Positions 24,413-35,335 of a stretch of 64,000 bases of DNA are shown here, in pieces. The stretch covers positions 189,701 to 253,700 of the forward strand of contig SCFE01000080.1 in NCBI GenBank assembly GCA_004352715.1, in the 5' to 3' direction. The position numbers and the translations under genes were made by a program. Each line of letters opens with the position of its first letter. Positions within the stretch are counted from its first letter, which is position 1. Below the pieces are notes generated by a model. The model searched no databases. It was not told the DNA's origin and saw only the letters and a program-made list of their open reading frames with translations. Origin of the DNA: Hofstenia miamia (lineage: Eukaryota; Xenacoelomorpha; Acoela).

Positions 24413-24623
24413 GTGAATACAATAAATAATTTGTATTTATTGAAAGTAAGACTTTTTCAAAGAGTTCGAGTTCTAAAACACTATTTTGGTTATATAATAA
24501 AACGGGTATTACTAATATTAAATATCACATATATAGATATTTTTAAAAGAGTGAAATTAGCCAATCACAAAAACTCTATGATTATAAATTTTACAGATAT
24601 TTTAAAAACTACTATTCACAATT

Positions 24624-25073
24624 TTGGAGATGACGGCTAATGTATTTCTCGAATGCAGCTTTGATAGCGTTTTAAAGAATTTTTCAGCAATCGAACACAA
24701 GATGTGTGTTTTGAAAAATATTTATAAGCTTGTGAATTATGAGGATATACCACTCCCAAACAACAAAATGCTCCATGTTCAGTTTCAACCTTTGGAGGGG
24801 CAGTGTATGTGCGATACATGTTTCAGTTTGGCTCCCAATATAGGTGTAGATTCCTCAAAGTTCAAGTTGTATGGAGAGAATATCCCCCATACATTTGCAG
24901 CGGTGCAGGTATTAAAAGCAAACACTGATAAAATATACAAGGATGGTTTCCCGATAGACATTGCAATCCAGAAAATTTTCATGATTATCAATGGAGAAAT
25001 CAAAGACAATAGATTTAATATTTTTCTTAATCATGGACATTTGTTAGAGTATTGTATATTAACCTGTGAATAA
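24624..25073 (+). CDS. Uncharacterised 149-aa ORF in the nested inverted-repeat unit
   Basis: The longest uninterrupted ORF of the nested unit. I do not recognise the family. It is soluble-looking, with a CMCDTCF cysteine cluster near residues 61-67 and a His/Cys-containing C-terminus (HGHLLEYCILTCE). No signal peptide or membrane segment is evident. Codon use is ordinary for this AT-rich region. An open stretch in another frame just upstream (24413-24640) overlaps its start and could be a 5' exon or a frameshifted N-terminus. The stop is 47 bases before the N gap beginning at 25121, so downstream exons could be hidden. It lies in the same orientation as the 25787 ORF. Confidence 0.5.
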   Translation: MEMTANVFLECSFDSVLKNFSAIEHKMCVLKNIYKLVNYEDIPLPNNKMLHVQFQPLEGQCMCDTCFSLAPNIGVDSSKFKLYGENIPHTFAAVQVLKANTDKIYKDGFPIDIAIQKIFMIINGEIKDNRFNIFLNHGHLLEYCILTCE

Positions 25074-25365
25074 ATGTGTCTAGATGTATTTTTCTTAATC
25101 TCACAACAATTTTCTTAATCNNNNNNNNNNNNNNNNNNNNNNNNNNNNNNNNNNNNNNNNNNNNNNNNNNNNNNNNNNNNNNNNNNNNNNNNNNNNNNNN
25201 NNNNNNNNNNNNNNNNNNNNNNNNNNNNNNNNNNNNNNNNNNNNNNNNNNNNNNNNNNNNNNNNNNNNNNNNNNNNNNNNNNNNNNNNNNNNNNNNNNNN
25301 NNNNNNNNNNNNNNNNNNNNNNNNNNNNNNNNNNNNNNNNNNNNNNNNNNNNNNNNNNNNNNNNN

Positions 25366-25712
25366 ATTCTAGTTAAAATTTTACAATTTCCACGATTTCC
25401 ACCTGATATCAAGCTTTGTTGAAATTATATGCATATTTCTAATATTGAAGTAAATGAAATTACACTTGCCTGCTAATTGTTAAGATCTTTACCACATGCT
25501 TAGGTAAACAAGAAATATATTTTCACAAATAAACTCTCCACAAAAGTTTGATTAAAAAATTTTATAGTTAAAATGATGGGAATTTCCACAATTTCCACCC
25601 GATATCAAGTTTTGTTGAAATTACACGAATATTTCTAATTTTGAAGTAAATTAAATTACACTTGGCTGCTAATTGTCAGGATCTTTACCACGTGTTTATG
25701 TAAACTCTAGTT
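25366..25712 (+). repeat. Two direct repeats of about 150 bp beside an N gap
   Basis: 25366-25516 and 25560-25712 are diverged copies. Shared words include TTTCCACCxGATATCAAG, TTGTTGAAATTA and GCTGCTAATTGT/CCTGCTAATTGT. The gap at 25121-25365 may contain further units. Confidence 0.7.
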
Positions 25713-25786
25713 GATGATTGGATGAATGAATTAAGTTATTTTTGATTGGTTTGTATGCTAAAAGTTTGTAATAAATAACACATACT

Positions 25787-26155
25787 TTGAATGGGTTTTC
25801 AATTTTAAATTTGATGATGACTCTGAAAGCTGCTAGCAAATCTCACGCTAAAAAATCCGCAAAAGTTGGGAAGAGCAAACAAGACGTTCTCCCACAACCC
25901 AAAAAATACGTTTTGAATCCCATATTACCCAAGACCTTGTATTCCGTTGAGACTATTGGCAAAATAATTCAACCTGAGGTGATCAGTGAACTGAATGAAA
26001 TCATGGAGGAGCGTCAAATTAAATACATTCCCGTTAATGAATTAAAAATTGGTGAGTGGGAAAAAATTCGCAACGCATTCTGTATCCAGACAAAGTATGG
26101 TCCAGCAGTAAAAATTATACTGGAAAATGGCAATTGTTTCTTCTTACCCAAGTGA
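25787..26155 (+). CDS. Uncharacterised ORF with TKYG...FLPK motif, 122 aa
   Basis: A Lys/Ser-rich N-terminus (SKSHAKKSAKVGKSKQDV) leads into a folded-looking C-terminal part containing IQTKYGPAVKIILENG and CFFLPK. The same motif, TKFG-x-x-L-K-V-x-L-x-NG-x-x-x-FLPK, occurs in the opposite-strand ORF at 26975-27427. The protein ends at a TGA right after FLPK, where the other ORF has TGT (Cys) and continues CYGDV. This suggests the stop is a truncating mutation. From memory, short TK-[FY]-G ... FLPKRY motifs recur in uncharacterised arthropod and other invertebrate mobile-element proteins; I cannot name the function. A nucleic-acid-binding role for the basic N-terminus is only a guess. Confidence 0.5.
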   Translation: MNGFSILNLMMTLKAASKSHAKKSAKVGKSKQDVLPQPKKYVLNPILPKTLYSVETIGKIIQPEVISELNEIMEERQIKYIPVNELKIGEWEKIRNAFCIQTKYGPAVKIILENGNCFFLPK

Positions 26156-26974
26156 TATGCAGAAAAAACTAGAGGTGGGAAACACAAGATGCTTATTGGG
26201 CTTAGAATTTGACGTGGTAAAGATAAACCACCATTATATCCTGGAGGCAGAGCACAAACTGTACTGAGATTTAGCGTGTGATTTTAGAATAAAGAATAAA
26301 TATATGTAACAATGATTTCAATTTTTATCTGATAACATAAGCAGTAGTCGCTAGTGAAACAAAAAACAAAATGATTTAAGAAGAAACATGCTATAAATTC
26401 ATAATGTTTAAAAAATTTATAACTAACACAAAATATATAACTACAAACCTTTAAAACAATGGAAATTCAAATAGCATACATTTCACATGGTTTCTTTTTC
26501 AAAATGTAAAATGACAATTGAAATAAATAAAAAAATTTTATCAATTAAATTTAAATTTCTATTAAATTTTAAAACTTAGTTAAACAAAATATATAGCAAA
26601 TAAATATTTTATAACAATTTGATATTATTAGACCAAATGTGAATGACCAAGTTCAGCTCATATTCATAAACCAGGTAGTCTTTTTTCTAACAAAGAAATT
26701 TTATTCACAACTGTAAAAGTATTTATCAAACATTTAATTATAAAAACGAATTTTATTCATTCACTCATAAGTTTTCTAACTGTGTAGTTTACCCATTTTT
26801 CATTGTTCAAAGTCATGAAGAGTCAGCACATATTATTTGAAATTCGAGGGAATGCATTCAATAATATTTACTTTATCAAACAATTGCTGGTTTTAATCAA
26901 AGAAAAACTTTACATTCTAAAAGTATGCAATTTGAAGGCAATATTTAACTCTCTTCCACCACCTTGCATAAATA
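26156..26974. other. AT-rich spacer between convergent ORFs
   Basis: Very AT-rich, no gene supported. It separates the 25787-26155 plus-strand ORF from the 26975-27427 minus-strand ORF, as expected for a shared 3' region of converging transcripts. Confidence 0.45.
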
Positions 26975-27427
26975 CTAAATCATCCTCTCGAAAAAGTTTT
27001 TGCCTATCAAATGTTTGTAATTCTCGCAAATTACATCTCCATAACATTTGGGTAGAAAATAGTAGAATCCATTCTTGAGTTTAACTTTTAATACACATCC
27101 GAATTTTGTTTTTAGCTGTACCACATCTGTGATTGTAAGCCAAACTTTCTTTGGTAAATTGCTAGCTGAACATGTGCTTGCAAAGGTACACTGTGAATTG
27201 ATAGTGTTTAAACACTGCAAAACATTATCGTGGTTAACATGTGTTATAGAACTTGTATTATTAATTGATTGAAGTCTTTTCTTTTCCTGGTGTTGATTCT
27301 TTTCTTTAATAGGTGTTGGCGCTGGAATTGCTTCTTGCGTTAGGGGGTTGTAGGTTTGATGTGGACTGGTGAATAACTCATCGATAAGATTGCCAAGAGA
27401 TCAATTTGTTGATGCTTCAATAGACAT
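26975..27427 (-). pseudogene. Opposite-strand paralogue-like ORF with TKFG...FLPK motif
   Basis: From an ATG at 27427 the frame runs 151 codons with a single TGA at codon 9 (27401-27403); otherwise it is open to 26975. A Gln/Lys/Pro-rich linker precedes KVWLTITDVVQLKTKFG and then KNGFYYFLPKCYGDV. That is the same motif order as the plus-strand ORF at 25787-26155, so the unit carries two divergent members of one family in converging orientation. With the stop it would start at a later Met (27220), giving 81 residues. Function unknown. Confidence 0.5.
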
Positions 27428-27581
27428 TGCGCTTGTATGCTGAGTTTTTAGAGGAGTGATTTCACAACAAGGAAAAATAATGAATTTATCCAGCAATTTA
27501 CAATGAATATATAGACAGGACTGTCCAATAGGAATAAAATCACGTGATTTATAACCGAGGAGAGTAAATTAGTAGAAACAN

Positions 27582-27994
27582 AGTGTACGTATTTCTCTAA
27601 CATTATGTGTTTTAAAAAAGGGATGAAAGCATGTTTTGGCATAGAAACCGTAGTGAGGAATTATGAAGAAAATAGATAGCAAATGGTGTTAATTCTCGAT
27701 TGACGATTCCCATTATCCACTAGGGAACACTTAACGCATTAGAGATTTGAATGCTCCACTTGGGTTGAATTGCAATTATCCCTCAAAATTTACGAAGTAA
27801 AAACACTTATCTCAGCATATTATGCGTGATGGGAATAAGCAGACATTGAATTACGCCTGCTCTTATCTATCTCTCTGTCATTGTCTTTCTTCCAATTCAC
27901 ATCATACAGTTAGATAAATGACTAGATGTTGAAGTCTGTAGTGAATCTGTTTAACCACTTCCAAAAAGAACTCGGTATGTAATTTTTATTTGTT
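27582..27994 (-). repeat. Inner long inverted repeat, right arm
   Basis: Inverse of 22163-22577 with only scattered differences. The similarity ends abruptly at ATTTGTT (27988-27994). Confidence 0.85.
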
Positions 27995-28559
27995 TATTCA
28001 GTTAAAACTCTGATAAAATATTTTCACTTCCCAGCATACCTGTTTTTTGTAATACACGAATTTTACGCATTAATATATATATTCATTGATTATTATCTAT
28101 TTACATTGTATATGTAAATTTTATATACGCTTTTGATTAAAAGTAAATTATGAAAAAGTCAAAATGTTTTTAATTATTTTTGCAATTGATTGAATTGACT
28201 AATGAGAATTATTTAGACACAATAATTTTTTAAATACCAATGCAAATTACATTACAACAGGTTTTTCCATATTTTACTATCACCGCTTATATACAGTGTT
28301 GTAATATTTCTCTTTCCATTGTACCCGTTTTTATTTTAACGCGATTTTTTATGTGTTAATGTCTTATTTGCCTATGTCCATTGATGTAATATTTCTATTT
28401 TACTGAAAGCATTTTTGTTTAAAAAGATTTTTATATTTTATTAGTTTATTTGCCTATATATGTGTTTCAAGTTTATTACATTTAGATCAAATGCAGAATT
28501 GTGACTAATTTTGCGATATAATACATTGGAAGAGTTGAACACTGTGTGACGCATACAAT

Positions 28560-28780
28560 CACGTAAACAAGTGAAAAAACATGGAAAAGTTGATAAAATG
28601 TGTATCAGTCAATAAATGTGTACAAAAGTGAACAATGGTGTGTAAGTCCGTAAAACCAATGAAAGTTGGAAAACCCATGTAAATATATGCAAGTCGTGTA
28701 AAGTCACCAAAACAAAATAAAAGTGAAAAACATGGAAAAAAGTTGGTAAAGCAATGAAAGTTGGATAACCCATGTAAATA
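28560..28780. repeat. Degenerate minisatellite running into a 989-N gap
   Basis: Repeated words AAAACATGGAAAAGTTG, CAATGAAAGTTGGA and ACCCATGTAAATA occur at roughly 105- and 150-base spacing up to the gap at 28781-29769. Related sequence sits at 33013-33090 right after the gap of the neighbouring element, so the unsequenced parts probably contain the same array. Confidence 0.65.
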
Positions 28781-30068
28781 NNNNNNNNNNNNNNNNNNNN
28801 NNNNNNNNNNNNNNNNNNNNNNNNNNNNNNNNNNNNNNNNNNNNNNNNNNNNNNNNNNNNNNNNNNNNNNNNNNNNNNNNNNNNNNNNNNNNNNNNNNNN
28901 NNNNNNNNNNNNNNNNNNNNNNNNNNNNNNNNNNNNNNNNNNNNNNNNNNNNNNNNNNNNNNNNNNNNNNNNNNNNNNNNNNNNNNNNNNNNNNNNNNNN
29001 NNNNNNNNNNNNNNNNNNNNNNNNNNNNNNNNNNNNNNNNNNNNNNNNNNNNNNNNNNNNNNNNNNNNNNNNNNNNNNNNNNNNNNNNNNNNNNNNNNNN
29101 NNNNNNNNNNNNNNNNNNNNNNNNNNNNNNNNNNNNNNNNNNNNNNNNNNNNNNNNNNNNNNNNNNNNNNNNNNNNNNNNNNNNNNNNNNNNNNNNNNNN
29201 NNNNNNNNNNNNNNNNNNNNNNNNNNNNNNNNNNNNNNNNNNNNNNNNNNNNNNNNNNNNNNNNNNNNNNNNNNNNNNNNNNNNNNNNNNNNNNNNNNNN
29301 NNNNNNNNNNNNNNNNNNNNNNNNNNNNNNNNNNNNNNNNNNNNNNNNNNNNNNNNNNNNNNNNNNNNNNNNNNNNNNNNNNNNNNNNNNNNNNNNNNNN
29401 NNNNNNNNNNNNNNNNNNNNNNNNNNNNNNNNNNNNNNNNNNNNNNNNNNNNNNNNNNNNNNNNNNNNNNNNNNNNNNNNNNNNNNNNNNNNNNNNNNNN
29501 NNNNNNNNNNNNNNNNNNNNNNNNNNNNNNNNNNNNNNNNNNNNNNNNNNNNNNNNNNNNNNNNNNNNNNNNNNNNNNNNNNNNNNNNNNNNNNNNNNNN
29601 NNNNNNNNNNNNNNNNNNNNNNNNNNNNNNNNNNNNNNNNNNNNNNNNNNNNNNNNNNNNNNNNNNNNNNNNNNNNNNNNNNNNNNNNNNNNNNNNNNNN
29701 NNNNNNNNNNNNNNNNNNNNNNNNNNNNNNNNNNNNNNNNNNNNNNNNNNNNNNNNNNNNNNNNNNNNNTTGTTATATTGAAATACAATCTCTTTTTGTT
29801 TAACTAAAAATGTTTAATTTGTTCTACATGTATTATTGAGGCATCTTCAAATAGTTTGTTTTCCCGAAATAAACCAATGTACGTGTAAGGTTTCCCAAAA
29901 AACGAGATAGCCTTTTCAAAAATATGGAAAATTGATAGCATTGACGAAAACGAAATGTGTGTGCACAGGGTCTGAAAGCGAGAAAATGCAAAGTAATGTA
30001 TGCAATACATGAAGTGTAACCCGTGATATTAACAAAATTAGTCATTACAAACAATAAACCAAAAAAAT

Positions 30069-30340
30069 GTAATTATATCAAAATAATGTAAATTTGGGTG
30101 TGAATCATTTAAGCAGGTCTGAATGTGCTAATCAAAAATGCATTAGTGAGCTGTATCTACCTGTCAAAAAAATCAATTAGGGAGATCTTCAAAGCACTTA
30201 GCGTTAAGTATCAATTAGATGACTCAACGCCTCAACCACCCCTTCAATATTCACCATCTGTCACGTGACATGTAACGTCATAAGCTCTCGACTAATCAGA
30301 GGCGTTTGTTTGCGGTCTCCTACGAGTCCCCATAACTACT
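30069..30340 (-). repeat. Right terminal inverted repeat of the 21594-30340 element
   Basis: Pairs with 21594-21864 and ends ATAACTACT at 30340, followed directly by the duplication CCCACC. Confidence 0.82.
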
Positions 30341-31012
30341 CCCACCTATTCTGTCACCTTTGCTGTTGCAAGTAAGAGCATGGTCTCCATAAATTTCAAT
30401 GTCCCATTCAGACAAGAGGGGCATTTTCTAGATTCTGAATAGAGGTAACAAGCTATGGACTGATATTCAAAAGGAAAAAGATTGAGGCCAAATGCTTTCA
30501 GAGGAATAGCAGTTAACCACGCCCAGAAGCCTCAACAGTAAGAGAGCTTGGTCGCGAACTTCAATTGCTTTACTAAAAATTTGTCATAACAAACGTTGTC
30601 AATATTATATCCTAAGGTAATTCTTCTGACCCAGTTATGGAAAAGAAAAGAGAGAGATAATTACTGAAATCCACAGAACTGGCAATATCTACATTGGTGA
30701 GCTGCTCAACCAAATCTTGAGCTTTAAAGACAGAACTCAAATATGCACAAAGATGCTGGTCACAGGCACAATGTATACCAAAGCTTCCCATTTTGATAGG
30801 GATAGATGCATGATTCCATGCAATGTCAGGAAGTGGTGACCCAATGATACATGAAGTAGGATCCTGTAAGGATTAATCAAATTCCCTTAAAAACCTCACT
30901 ATTGACAGAGGGAGGAATAGATCTCAGAGCATAGATAAGATTTGGAGTACTAAAGCACACTTTAAGAATATGCATAGCAAGTTGAGGATCTCTGGGCTCA
31001 CTGAGCCGTTTT
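30341..31012 (-). pseudogene. Retroelement-type protein relic, N-terminal half
   Basis: Minus-strand blocks in order are EPRDPQLAMHILKVC, PNLIYALRSIPPS, IGSPLPDIAWNHASIPIKMG, AYLSSVFKAQDLV, GFWAWLTAIPLKAFG, and finally GDHALTCNSKGDRIGG at the element border. This order (LLR-x-C ... P-x-L-x-Y-x-LR ... W-x-x-A-x-x-P-x-x-x-GG ... GDHAL-x-C-x-x-x-GDRI) is that of the C-terminal portion of a reverse-transcriptase-linked family in invertebrate repeats (recognised, not searched). Several stops and frameshifts are present. The catalytic reverse transcriptase is not visible; the similarity fades beyond 31012. Confidence 0.6.
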
Positions 31013-31693
31013 TTTGTAAATGTGTTGATGATTTTGAATGATTGTAATTTTAATGTTGTATCAATACAATTTGATTTATGAATTCTCGAACCAGCAAGAG
31101 TTATATAAAGTTAGACATCAAGGTTGCCGTTGATATTGATTTGAATTGATGTCAACATATTGATAATAAATCCATTTTTATGATCTAATTTGATATTGAT
31201 TTTCAAATACATTGATTTAAATTGATTTGAATTGATTAAGAAATTTTGAAAGTTTATATACAATTTAGATACTGTGTTAGTTTAGATTACATGTATAATA
31301 TTTTCCATGGTAATTTACACAATAAAGAGAATAATGGCAATACAGACTCAGCATTGTACTGGAAGTTGCAAAACGATTTTTTAATTCTTCTCTCACATAA
31401 AATTCAGATACTGCGTACGGCGTATAAAGTACATAAGAGCAGCAACTAATGACAAATATCTTGTTTTCTGTATATAAAGTGCCCAAGTTATGCTCATGCG
31501 TCATTCTAAAAAATAGGTTGTGGTGCGCTTAAATTGATACAGAAACGATGCAAATTGAATGCCTAATTCAAAAAGGAGGTATTCCTCTATTCTTTTGTTT
31601 TCAAATGGTAGCTATCATTATTAGTTCTTGATGTATAGGCGCTTAAAAATTATTTTTTTAATATCCCAGACATTTTTCGAGTAATTTATGTCA
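31013..31693. other. No supported gene; simple-sequence patch
   Basis: 31120-31240 is a degenerate array of TTGATATTGATTTGAATTGA-like words. The remainder is AT-rich spacer before the next element. Confidence 0.5.
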
Positions 31694-31699
31694 TCAAGG

Positions 31700-31997
31700 A
31701 GTAGTGAGGGAAGACAAGGCCTGGTTACACAAACTGACATTTTGACCTCTGCGATATCAAGGGAGTGTTTGCAAATGTTAATTAATGAGTCATTCTACTT
31801 GACAAATGTTTTTGACAGCTTACTAATGGGTTTTTAGTGACGTCAGATATTTTTAAGTATGTCTACTAATGGATTTCAATTAGTAATGCTTTTAATTGAT
31901 TTACATATTAGGGCCATTTTTTGGTATGAGTAATTTCACTTTGATAATATCACAGACCATTTTTTTGGCATGACTAATTTCACTTTGTTAATTTCAC
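31700..31997 (+). repeat. Left terminal inverted repeat of the 31700-45343 element
   Basis: Starts AGTAGTGAGGG. It contains GACGTCAGATATTTTTAAG and TTTGGTATGAGTAATTTCAC, also present inverted at 33965-34200, 38575-38745 and 45047-45343. Confidence 0.82.
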
Positions 31998-33964
31998 AAT
32001 TGTTTACATGTTNNNNNNNNNNNNNNNNNNNNNNNNNNNNNNNNNNNNNNNNNNNNNNNNNNNNNNNNNNNNNNNNNNNNNNNNNNNNNNNNNNNNNNNN
32101 NNNNNNNNNNNNNNNNNNNNNNNNNNNNNNNNNNNNNNNNNNNNNNNNNNNNNNNNNNNNNNNNNNNNNNNNNNNNNNNNNNNNNNNNNNNNNNNNNNNN
32201 NNNNNNNNNNNNNNNNNNNNNNNNNNNNNNNNNNNNNNNNNNNNNNNNNNNNNNNNNNNNNNNNNNNNNNNNNNNNNNNNNNNNNNNNNNNNNNNNNNNN
32301 NNNNNNNNNNNNNNNNNNNNNNNNNNNNNNNNNNNNNNNNNNNNNNNNNNNNNNNNNNNNNNNNNNNNNNNNNNNNNNNNNNNNNNNNNNNNNNNNNNNN
32401 NNNNNNNNNNNNNNNNNNNNNNNNNNNNNNNNNNNNNNNNNNNNNNNNNNNNNNNNNNNNNNNNNNNNNNNNNNNNNNNNNNNNNNNNNNNNNNNNNNNN
32501 NNNNNNNNNNNNNNNNNNNNNNNNNNNNNNNNNNNNNNNNNNNNNNNNNNNNNNNNNNNNNNNNNNNNNNNNNNNNNNNNNNNNNNNNNNNNNNNNNNNN
32601 NNNNNNNNNNNNNNNNNNNNNNNNNNNNNNNNNNNNNNNNNNNNNNNNNNNNNNNNNNNNNNNNNNNNNNNNNNNNNNNNNNNNNNNNNNNNNNNNNNNN
32701 NNNNNNNNNNNNNNNNNNNNNNNNNNNNNNNNNNNNNNNNNNNNNNNNNNNNNNNNNNNNNNNNNNNNNNNNNNNNNNNNNNNNNNNNNNNNNNNNNNNN
32801 NNNNNNNNNNNNNNNNNNNNNNNNNNNNNNNNNNNNNNNNNNNNNNNNNNNNNNNNNNNNNNNNNNNNNNNNNNNNNNNNNNNNNNNNNNNNNNNNNNNN
32901 NNNNNNNNNNNNNNNNNNNNNNNNNNNNNNNNNNNNNNNNNNNNNNNNNNNNNNNNNNNNNNNNNNNNNNNNNNNNNNNNNNNNNNNNNNNNNNNNNNNN
33001 NNNNNNNNNNNNAGTCACCAAATGTATACAACCCAAAAAACATGGAAAAGTTGGGGAAAGATGTGTGAAGAAAGGATAGCCATGTAAAACTAATATATTA
33101 ATATTGTATATTTAATGCATGTTTATGTATAAATTATATTAACATTTTACATGTATGATTTAGGTAACGAGATTGCAACCATGTTTGACCTTAACGTCTA
33201 AGTATATTTGTTGTGTTTGTAATATTTTATTTTTTCTGAAACTTGGTTAGCGTTTTTACCAATGTCTAAAAATTTTAAGCGATTTTATTACATTGGATTG
33301 CGATCTCTTTTTGTTTAATATCTATATTTAATTGGATTGCGATCGTTTTGTTTTCCCGAAATAAACCATTGTATGTGTACCCTTTTCAAAAATATGGAAA
33401 ATTGATAGCATTGACGNNNNNNNNNNNNNNNNNNNNNNNNNNNNNNNNNNNNNNNNNNNNNNNNNNNNNNNNNNNNNNNNNNNNNNNNNNTTTTACCAAT
33501 GTCTAAAAATTTTAAACGTTTTTATTACATTGGATTGCGATCTCTTTTTGTTTAATTTCTATATTTAATTGGATTGCGATCTCTTTTTTGTTTAATTTCC
33601 ATATTTAATATTTTCCACATGTATTAACGGAGTAGTTTTTAATTAGTTTGTTTAGAAAACAAGAATATTGTTTACGTAAATGAAACTATGTGTTTTTGAA
33701 AACAAGGTGAAGTCATTTTGAAAAAAAATTCCCAAAAGCGAGTTAAACGTACTTGCAAATTATGAAAAAAAGAATTATTGGTTGAAAAAGTCGTGATATG
33801 ATAAAACGTGTTACAATGAATTTTGACAAATGCGATTTTGAAAGTTTCCCAGATTACAATGTACATCTTTCAAAATTATGGAAAATTAGTTTGTAATATT
33901 ATGTGTACATATCCCGAAAGGGGTTGTTATAATAAGGTATATATTAACATGGCGTAATGCAAAC

Positions 33965-34220
33965 AAATGTGATATTAACAAAGTGAAATTACTCATACCA
34001 AAAAATGGCCCTAATATGTAAATCAATTAAAAGCATTACTAATTGAAATCCATTAGTAGACATACTTAAAAATATCTGACGTCACTGAAAATCCATTAGC
34101 GGAGATGTCAAAACATTTGTCAAGTAGAATGACTCATTAATTAACATTTGCAAACACTCACTCAATATCGCAGAGGTCAAGGTCATTTTGTGCCTTCTCC
34201 CCTGCCCCTATCTTACTACT
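33965..34220 (-). repeat. Internal right end of the same family, copy A
   Basis: The same sequence as the right arm at 45047-45343 until the last 40 bases, ending CTTACTACT at 34220 and followed by CATATG. A matching left end with CATATG outside it is not visible; it could be in the gap at 32013-33012. Confidence 0.75.
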
Positions 34221-34496
34221 CATATGGAAAATTGATGACAAAATTTCTGCAGGCAACCACAATTGCTCACATGTATCGGAGGACATGTACTATTATAGAT
34301 GTAGGGCTATTTATATATAAGGCAAACAAGAAGCAAAATTGGCAAGGTTGCATTTATTCCTATTTAATGAGTTATAATGAGAGCAATCATTGTACAAATC
34401 GAATAATGATAAGCAACACTGGGCAGCATCGTGCTTCACTACCTAAACTATTATCACTGAGAGGATTTGTGAGTCATAGCCAATTGCATAGTAAAT

Positions 34497-35335
34497 TGTG
34501 ATTGCTGCTGGAAGCCACACTAGTCTTGATTACCTGGCTCTGCTTAGGGCTCTGGCCCTTGTAGTTACTCTTCATTGATCTAAATAGAAGCTTGATACTC
34601 AATTATATAACTGTGTATATCTATCTAATCTAATAAATCAAATATCAGAACTGTTATTTGGAATCTCACCAATCTGAGAAAGTGGTCTTTTATTTAAGAA
34701 AAGTAATAGAAATAGCTAACTACAGTCAATCTCTAAACTGTAGGGATTCTACATGGTGACCATGACAGAAGTCCTTTCTTCTTAGAAAATTTTTTTTCAA
34801 GGTGATCTTAGTAGTGAATTGCAAGCACAATCAAACAGTGATAGTAGTAATGGAAATGGTTTACAAATTTCGATTTGTAACCTAAACCCTATGGAGAAGC
34901 AATGCTGAATTAATAAAGACACTAAGACAAGATAAATTATCATTAGGCTACCAAAATGCTACTCAATGCCAAAAAGGAGACATGGTGAATAATTCGAGAA
35001 TGAGAAGTAAGCCTAAATCAAAAAACCAAATGACTCCACAAGCAACAGCAGAAACCCCCCAAAACCCAGAAACAGTCATTACTCGAGACTGAAAATTCCC
35101 CAACTGAATTTACTGTACAATCTACCTAGAGACCAAAATTTAATTACAGAAATGCAACAACAAATGCAACAATTATCAGAAAAAATGTCTGAATTAGAGT
35201 TAGATAATGCTGAGAAACAAAGGTGGATTGAGGACATGCAAGAAGACACAAGTTGGAGGAGTGATTTTAGTGTATCCTTTGAATTGTGATCAAGAGGTCT
35301 ATGTAATTTGAAAGACATGCTTCACAATGGGAAAA
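34497..35335 (+). pseudogene. LTR retrotransposon 5' relic: LTR, primer-binding site, gag-like coiled coil
   Basis: A probable LTR ends GGGATTCTACA at 34753 and is followed at once by TGGTGACCATGACA, a primer-binding-site-like TGG start shared with the element at 58954. Its left edge near 34497 (TGTGATTGC) is uncertain. Downstream, broken frames encode an N-terminal basic stretch (MRSKPKSKNQMTPQATAE) and a coiled-coil segment (EMQQQMQQLSEKMSELELDN, about 35153-35215), typical of gag N-termini. Stops and shifts prevent a full protein. The 3' part may be the integrase relic at 42862. Confidence 0.5.

Larger units (their letters stand above)
21594..30340. mobile_element. 8.75-kb element with AGTAGT ends, 271-bp TIRs and 6-bp TSD CCCACC
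   Basis: The left arm (21594-21864) and the inverted right arm (30069-30340) are about 90 percent alike. Both start AGTAGTTAT at the outer edge. The hexamer CCCACC lies directly outside on each side (21588-21593 and 30341-30346). The insertion is confirmed independently because a coding frame resumes across it (GDRIGG on one side, YDRLRD on the other). Six-bp duplications and AG-starting ends are the known signature of Polintons/Mavericks. However, no polymerase B, integrase, ATPase or capsid gene is visible, even allowing for gaps at 25121-25365 and 28781-29769. I read it as non-autonomous or as an unnamed family. Confidence 0.82.

Noticed and set aside
34148-34501. 117-codon plus-strand open frame
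   Set aside because: It begins inside a terminal inverted repeat of a mobile element and has no domain; the composition is not protein-like.
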